64,000 bases of DNA from contig NC_009045.1 of assembly GCF_000209165.1 (NCBI RefSeq), positions 496,001 to 560,000 of the forward strand. Direction: 5' to 3'. Below are positions 59,873-64,000 of this stretch, in pieces. Within the stretch, counting starts at the first letter, position 1. Each line of letters starts with the position of its first letter. The notes below the pieces were generated by a model that made no database searches, was not told where the DNA came from, and saw nothing but the letters and a program-made list of their open reading frames with translations. Source of the stretch: Scheffersomyces stipitis CBS 6054. Lineage: Eukaryota; Ascomycota; Pichiomycetes; Serinales; Debaryomycetaceae. A program made the position numbers and the translations under genes.

Positions 59873-59880
59873 TATAAAAG
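59873..59880 (+). promoter_or_regulatory. TATA box upstream of URA4 (or of a small upstream ORF)
   Basis: TATAAAAG about 315 bases before URA4 and about 85 bases before the ATG of the 72-codon ORF. Confidence 0.4.
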
Positions 59881-60191
59881 AAGAAGACATGGGAGGGAAA
59901 CAGCTACTTGAAAGAAAGTCGAAATAGTCAACAATTTAAGATTTCATTTCAAAGACAAATTCATGTACTTCGGTTACAAAGAGTGGTTATTGTCAACCAA
60001 TGGTTACTTGTTTCTAGGTTGCGAAATCGGTCCAATCTATTTTCTTTTTTACTTGCTCGCACGAAAAAAATATCTCCATCTTTCAGATAATGAGATTGGA
60101 AAAAATTTGAAAATTTCGAAGACTGAATTCTTCGTAGAGCATAATCAAGTAGAACATCACTACATTCTCCTACTATTATAATAAGAAAATA

Positions 60192-61304
60192 ATGTCTGTA
60201 CCTACTGAGATTGAATTAGGAATCACTGCTGATTTGCATGTTCACTTACGTGAAGGTGCCATGATGGAGTTGATCACTCCTACAGTAAAGCAGGGTGGAT
60301 TTTCCATTGCATACGTCATGCCCAACTTGGTCCCTCCAGTGACTAGTATTGAGAGAGTGACTACCTACCACGAACTGTTGAAGAAATTGAGTCCTACCAC
60401 GACCTTCTTGATGTCGTTCTATTTAAGCAAGGAATTGACACCAGAGTTGATCGAAGAGGCAGGCTCTAAGAAGATTATCTATGGTATCAAGTGCTATCCT
60501 GCTGGAGTCACCACCAATTCTAAGTTTGGAGTTGATCCCAACGACTTTTCATCGTTCTATCCTATATTTGAAGTAATGCAAAAACATGGTTTGGTGTTGA
60601 ACATCCATGGAGAAAAGCCTGCTGTCAAGAATACTACGCAATCTGAAGAAGATGACATTCATGTGTTAAATGCGGAACCAAAGTTCTTGCCTGCTTTAAG
60701 AAAATTACATCAAGATTTCCCCAAACTTAAAATAGTGTTGGAACACTGCACTACCCTGGACGCAGTGGCATTAATCAGGGAACTCAACAAGGATACGAAG
60801 CCAGAAGACGAGGTGTATGTAGCTGGCACAATTACTGCGCACCATTTGTCTTTGACAATCGACAATTGGGCTGGTAATCCAATAAATTTCTGCAAGCCAG
60901 TCGCGAAATTGCCCAAGGACAAGCGAGCTTTGGTTGAAGCAGCAACTAGCGGAGAAAGATGGTTTTTCTTTGGGTCTGACTCAGCTCCTCACCCAATCGA
61001 GGCCAAGAGCACTCATGTTGGAGTCTGCGCTGGTGTTTATACTCAAAGTCATGCACTTGGCTACCTTGCTGACGTATTCGAAGAACTGAACAAGTTGGAA
61101 AACTTAGTTAAATTTGCAAGTACAAACGGTCTCGGTTTCTATGCGCAACCACAAATTTTGGAACAGGCTGCGAAACTTGACAAACAAAGGGCGTGGGTAG
61201 TCAAGAGACCAGTACAGGTACCGGAAGTGATTGCCAACCTGCAATTGAGAGTGGTTCCATTCAGAGCCGGAGAGACATTGAACTGGGCTGTGGAATGGAG
61301 ATGA
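60192..61304 (+). CDS. URA4: Dihydroorotase
   Basis: 370 residues (S. cerevisiae Ura4, 364). It closes carbamoyl-aspartate to dihydroorotate in pyrimidine synthesis. The metal-binding HVH is at residues 16-18 (DLHVHLREG), the carbamylated lysine is Lys100 (GIKCYPAG), and further ligands are His139 (NIHGE), His185 (LEHCT) and Asp263 (GSDSAPH). All active-site residues are present. The ATG at 60192 is followed by the family start. Residue 189 in the HCTT-x-DA loop is encoded by CTG, where related enzymes have a polar residue. This fits serine decoding. Confidence 0.97.
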   Translation: MSVPTEIELGITADLHVHLREGAMMELITPTVKQGGFSIAYVMPNLVPPVTSIERVTTYHELLKKLSPTTTFLMSFYLSKELTPELIEEAGSKKIIYGIKCYPAGVTTNSKFGVDPNDFSSFYPIFEVMQKHGLVLNIHGEKPAVKNTTQSEEDDIHVLNAEPKFLPALRKLHQDFPKLKIVLEHCTTLDAVALIRELNKDTKPEDEVYVAGTITAHHLSLTIDNWAGNPINFCKPVAKLPKDKRALVEAATSGERWFFFGSDSAPHPIEAKSTHVGVCAGVYTQSHALGYLADVFEELNKLENLVKFASTNGLGFYAQPQILEQAAKLDKQRAWVVKRPVQVPEVIANLQLRVVPFRAGETLNWAVEWR

Positions 61305-62646
61305 AATTGCAAACGAGTATTCGGTTAAATGGACAATTGCGTATATGCCAACAACGGTCTAGCTACTGATGGAGCGATGAGGTGTCCATCGCTTGTAACG
61401 CCTGTAGAGAGTTGAAACTGCAAGAGCCCACGATGGCAAAAATAACAAGATCTATAGACTTTACAGTTCGGGATCTGTTCCGCCACGTTAATTATTAGCT
61501 TAGTCAATCTCAATAGTCGACATACTATAGTGCCACGGTAAGGCTTAGGATTTTTACAATAGCTCTGTAGTGTAAAGGTGCCAAACTCAACGCCTAATGT
61601 AGAAGAACACTACAGTAATGTAGTTGCAGCAAGGGAAGGGTAAATTTGGAACTGTATTTTTAGTCCGTATAAATATGCACATCCCAAAAAATAAATAGGG
61701 ACTGTTGTAATCTGCAGTTTCTTTAATTTCCCCCTACTAGTTAAACGCTCAGGCCCACGTTTTCCCCTGGAGCACTTTTGCGTCAGAAACTAAATAATGG
61801 CAGCCTATTCACATATCCAGGAGGCTCCAAGTCGAGGACTGTGGCCGTCTCCTTATTTCAAGATTTCTTGAGATATCCGAATGCCTTGAATGTGGAGTTA
61901 TTTTATCACGGAAATCAATGTTCGTAATGATATGACTACTACCAGCGGAGAATCAGAACACAAAGTGCAGCGAGAGATAAGTCTCCACTTTTTTGTAGTG
62001 TTTCTCGCCGAAAGCACACGACACTGAACACTTTTCATATGGGGTGCAGGCCATGCGATGATTGGAACGAAGCAACCGCACACTAGGAGGGGCACTTGAG
62101 ATTCACTACCATTAACAAAGTCAAAAAGCCTCCCAAAGGGATTTCATTTCTAGATTAGGAAAGTAGAAGAATTCATTCTACGAAGTCGACCAGGCACCAT
62201 TGGTTTACAGGAGGTTAGGAATGCTGAGTTATTGCATTTTCACTTTAAGGTTGGTTGATTCGATCTTCAGCAACAGTACACGACGTGCATGGCACCTGTA
62301 ATGGCTGGTTTAGGAATGAAGATCCACACCCTCGTGCGCTGCAATAGCATTTGCGGAGCTTTGCTCTGTCGAACGCCTGGACTGGTTTCGTAATGTGAAC
62401 AGCATCAAGCTGGGGCTATCTGTGACACTGGAGATGGGCTGAAAGATAACGGAGAGATAGCAGTCGGAAATATACGCCCACCAATAACTGCGCACACCAG
62501 GATTCGTGTATTCCCACATATCTCACTACCACGGACGGGGTACTACAGGCGATGAGCTTCCCAGTTAGACTAGAGGTCTTGTGATGAGTGAGCCCTTTGG
62601 GACACCTGTAGAGGTGTAAAAATACCAGCATATGTTCTCTGCCACT

Positions 62647-62805
62647 AACGTGCCGAAGAAGTTTTCACCACATTATTATTCCATCGTCCTAAACGTATAA
62701 TATAATTTAAGTAAGCAACGTGCATGGTGGTCTTTTTCCGAGACACCGTATATTGTCTAAATACTGTAGGGCTTATGTAAAGCTACTAAATCTGATAAAC
62801 ACGTT
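62647..62805. promoter_or_regulatory. Cluster of three CACGTT-type (Pho4-like) sites
   Basis: AACGTG at 62647-62652 and 62717-62722 and CACGTT at 62800-62805, within 160 bases and about 670-830 bases before the GIT1-like gene. GIT1 is phosphate-regulated in S. cerevisiae, so Pho4 is the likely factor, by inference. Confidence 0.4.
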
Positions 62806-63221
62806 GGTCTCGAAAAAAAGAAACTATACCCCAATCAAATAGGTAGGGTGGACAAAGAACTCACCAATTAAGCGTGCGGCCATACGAGATTTGAGCCTGT
62901 TCATAAAGTAGATTCACTAGAATGTTCATCGTAGCCAATCTGAAGAGAAATCTCTTAGCTAGTATTTGGGTAAGTCAGATTATATCATCTCTTCATTTTA
63001 TTGGCTTACCCGGAAAATGCTATCACACTCCGCGTGCCAATCAAGAATTTATTACCCGCTGAAACCTGGCACTGATGCAGTAATTTTTTGCCGTACCACT
63101 AATTTTTCAGCGATTTTTATTTTCTGTATCTGTCTAATATAGGAAAATAAATGGAGTAACATACAGAACGGTGAAGGTATCAAAGCGGTGGTATCTCCAG
63201 AGCCATATCCAGGAGTGGAAT

Positions 63222-63228
63222 ATATAAC
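63222..63228 (+). promoter_or_regulatory. Possible TATA box of the GIT1-like gene
   Basis: TATATAA about 250 bases upstream of the ATG at 63475. The distance is long but allowed if the leader is about 150 bases. Confidence 0.35.
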
Positions 63229-63474
63229 TAGGAGAAGATTTCCAACGTTTTCGAAAAGTTTTTCAATTTGAAACCCATTATCATTACGATCAGAATATCT
63301 TTTCTACTAACTTCAAGATCTTTTGAGGTTTGAATATTTGTTTCTGTGCGTCTCTTGTTAGTTTGACATCCAAACCTTGGCAACTTAATTCTTGTCATTG
63401 CTGAATTCTTGGTTTCTTGGATTTGCTGCCCTCATTAATATTTTTCTTGCTTGATTCATAACTACTCATAAACG

Positions 63475-64000
63475 ATGTCTTCGAGAGATTTGCCAAAATC
63501 CTTCAGCGATCTTGCGTTTGGATGGACCAGACACTTGGACAATGAAATTACAATCAATAAGTCCAGCCAAGAGTTGCTGGACAGAGATATGCAACCAGAT
63601 GAAGTTGAAAAGGAACACAAGGTCAAGATGAACAACTTGTGGCCAGCTTTCTGCTCTGGTGCAGGTCTTTTCTCAGATGGTTACGTTAATAACTCTATCG
63701 GTACAGTGTCCAGTGCTTTGAAGACTCTTTATCCTGTCGAGTACGGCCAGTCACATGCAATCTCCAATGTTTCCTCTATTGTTTTCGTTGGTACAGTTGT
63801 TGGTCAATTAGGTTTCGGTTACATTTCTGACAGAATTGCTAGAAAGGGTGGAATGATGATCGCCAATGTGTTATTGATCCTCTTCACCTTGTTGTGTGCC
63901 GTAGCCACCTGGGGAGCCCATGGTTCTGTCGGGGGAATGCTTGCTGCTTTAACCGCTTTCAGATTCTTCTTGGGTATCGCCATTGGTGCTGAGTACCCAA
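63475..64000 (+). CDS. GIT1: Glycerophosphoinositol/glycerophosphocholine permease, Git1-like (MFS), 3' truncated by the window
   Basis: The first 175 residues of a major facilitator protein in the phosphate/glycerophosphodiester group. The first membrane segment has SGAGLFSDGYVNNSIGTV, followed by NVSSIVFVGTVVGQLGFGY and the loop 2-3 MFS motif SDRIARKGG. Residues FRFFLGIAIGAEYP end the visible part. Git1 and Pho84 share this fold; the SGAGLFSDGYVN and NVSSI-x-FVGTVVGQL blocks favour Git1. The protein would import glycerophosphodiesters as phosphate and inositol or choline source. The gene runs off the right edge, so the C-terminal half is unseen. Confidence 0.85.
   Translation, partial: MSSRDLPKSFSDLAFGWTRHLDNEITINKSSQELLDRDMQPDEVEKEHKVKMNNLWPAFCSGAGLFSDGYVNNSIGTVSSALKTLYPVEYGQSHAISNVSSIVFVGTVVGQLGFGYISDRIARKGGMMIANVLLILFTLLCAVATWGAHGSVGGMLAALTAFRFFLGIAIGAEYP

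Larger units (their letters stand above)
59341..60191 (+). other. Intergenic region between the LINE and URA4, with repeats and a small ORF
   Basis: 851 bases that hold the two repeats and a TATAAAAG at 59873-59880. A 72-codon ORF (59963-60181) stops 10 bases before the URA4 ATG. That ORF has a hydrophobic segment but no recognised family. It may be a URA4 upstream ORF or chance. Confidence 0.55.
61305..63474 (+). other. Long intergenic region upstream of the GIT1-like gene
   Basis: 2170 bases with only short incidental ORFs. A 6-base inverted repeat (GCGATG ... CATCGC) lies at 61374-61392 in the URA4 3' flank. Three Pho4-type CACGTT/AACGTG hexamers cluster at 62647-62652, 62717-62722 and 62800-62805. 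TATATAA lies at 63222-63228. No RNA gene was recognised. The length is typical of a regulated transporter promoter. Confidence 0.5.

Noticed and set aside
61374..61392. PAC-like GCGATGAG motif and a 6-base inverted repeat
   Set aside because: It lies downstream of URA4 and 2 kb from the next start, far from a ribosome-biogenesis gene, so it is not credible as a promoter element.
62970..63361. A 5' leader intron of the GIT1-like gene (GTAAGT at 62970-62975, TACTAAC at 63305-63311)
   Set aside because: The likely TATA box at 63222-63228 would lie inside this intron, and the acceptor is poor, so the signals are probably chance.
1..64000. CRISPR arrays, bacterial operons, rRNA genes, replication origins or centromere
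   Set aside because: No regular direct repeats with spacers, rRNA segments or recognisable ARS/centromere elements were found. The window is eukaryotic nuclear DNA.

Overview
The window is nuclear DNA from a budding yeast (Saccharomycotina). The most likely source is the CUG-Ser clade, for example a Scheffersomyces, Spathaspora or Debaryomyces relative. The evidence is compact, mostly single-exon genes whose best matches are yeast proteins, strong preference for TTG leucine codons, a respiratory complex I accessory subunit (absent from Saccharomyces), an ACU-type P-type ATPase, and rare CTG codons that often fall where a polar residue is expected. The few introns carry canonical yeast signals (GTAAGT, TACTAAC, YAG). 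Species identity is an inference; nothing in the sequence names it.

Layout, left to right. Bases 1-5243 hold two tandem Pho5-type acid phosphatases on the minus strand. At 5.2-11 kb come RQC2/TAE2 (with a two-codon first exon), the sirtuin HST2 and a BMT6-like rRNA methyltransferase. At 11-13.5 kb there is a gene-poor stretch with a candidate spliced transcript and one orphan gene. From 13.5 to 31 kb lie MIL1 (DUF726 lipase-like), FRS1, SEC4, an NDUFA5-type complex I subunit, WWM1, MDM1, TMA23 and a HAT+RRM PRP24/SART3 protein. From 31 to 51 kb lie CDC60, CDC4, a zf-C3HC (ZC3HC1/Pml39-like) gene, SEC65, an ACU-like cation ATPase, MET6 and the spliced gene SHP1.

The accessory part runs from 51 to 60 kb. 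It holds two orphan genes (one possibly frameshifted, one with a signal peptide), a tRNA-Gly(GCC), and a complete two-ORF LINE retrotransposon of about 5.8 kb. The 5' end of the LINE lies within 46 bp of the tRNA 5' end and it finishes in an A13 tail. Just beyond are two copies of a roughly 78 bp repeat spaced exactly 240 bp apart, whose A-terminated ends resemble the LINE 3' end. URA4 follows, then a 2.2 kb intergenic region and the first 175 codons of a GIT1-like glycerophosphodiester transporter cut by the window edge.

Functional links. Phosphate acquisition genes sit at both ends (acid phosphatases and the GIT-like permease), and CACGTT-type Pho4 sites can be seen upstream of some of them. 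Several housekeeping genes share a TCACGTGA palindrome close to the start codon. MET6 has CACGTG and TGACTCA sites that fit sulfur and general amino-acid control. The most unusual item is the intact, tRNA-adjacent LINE with a perfect hairpin and an ATGA overlap at the end of its first ORF.
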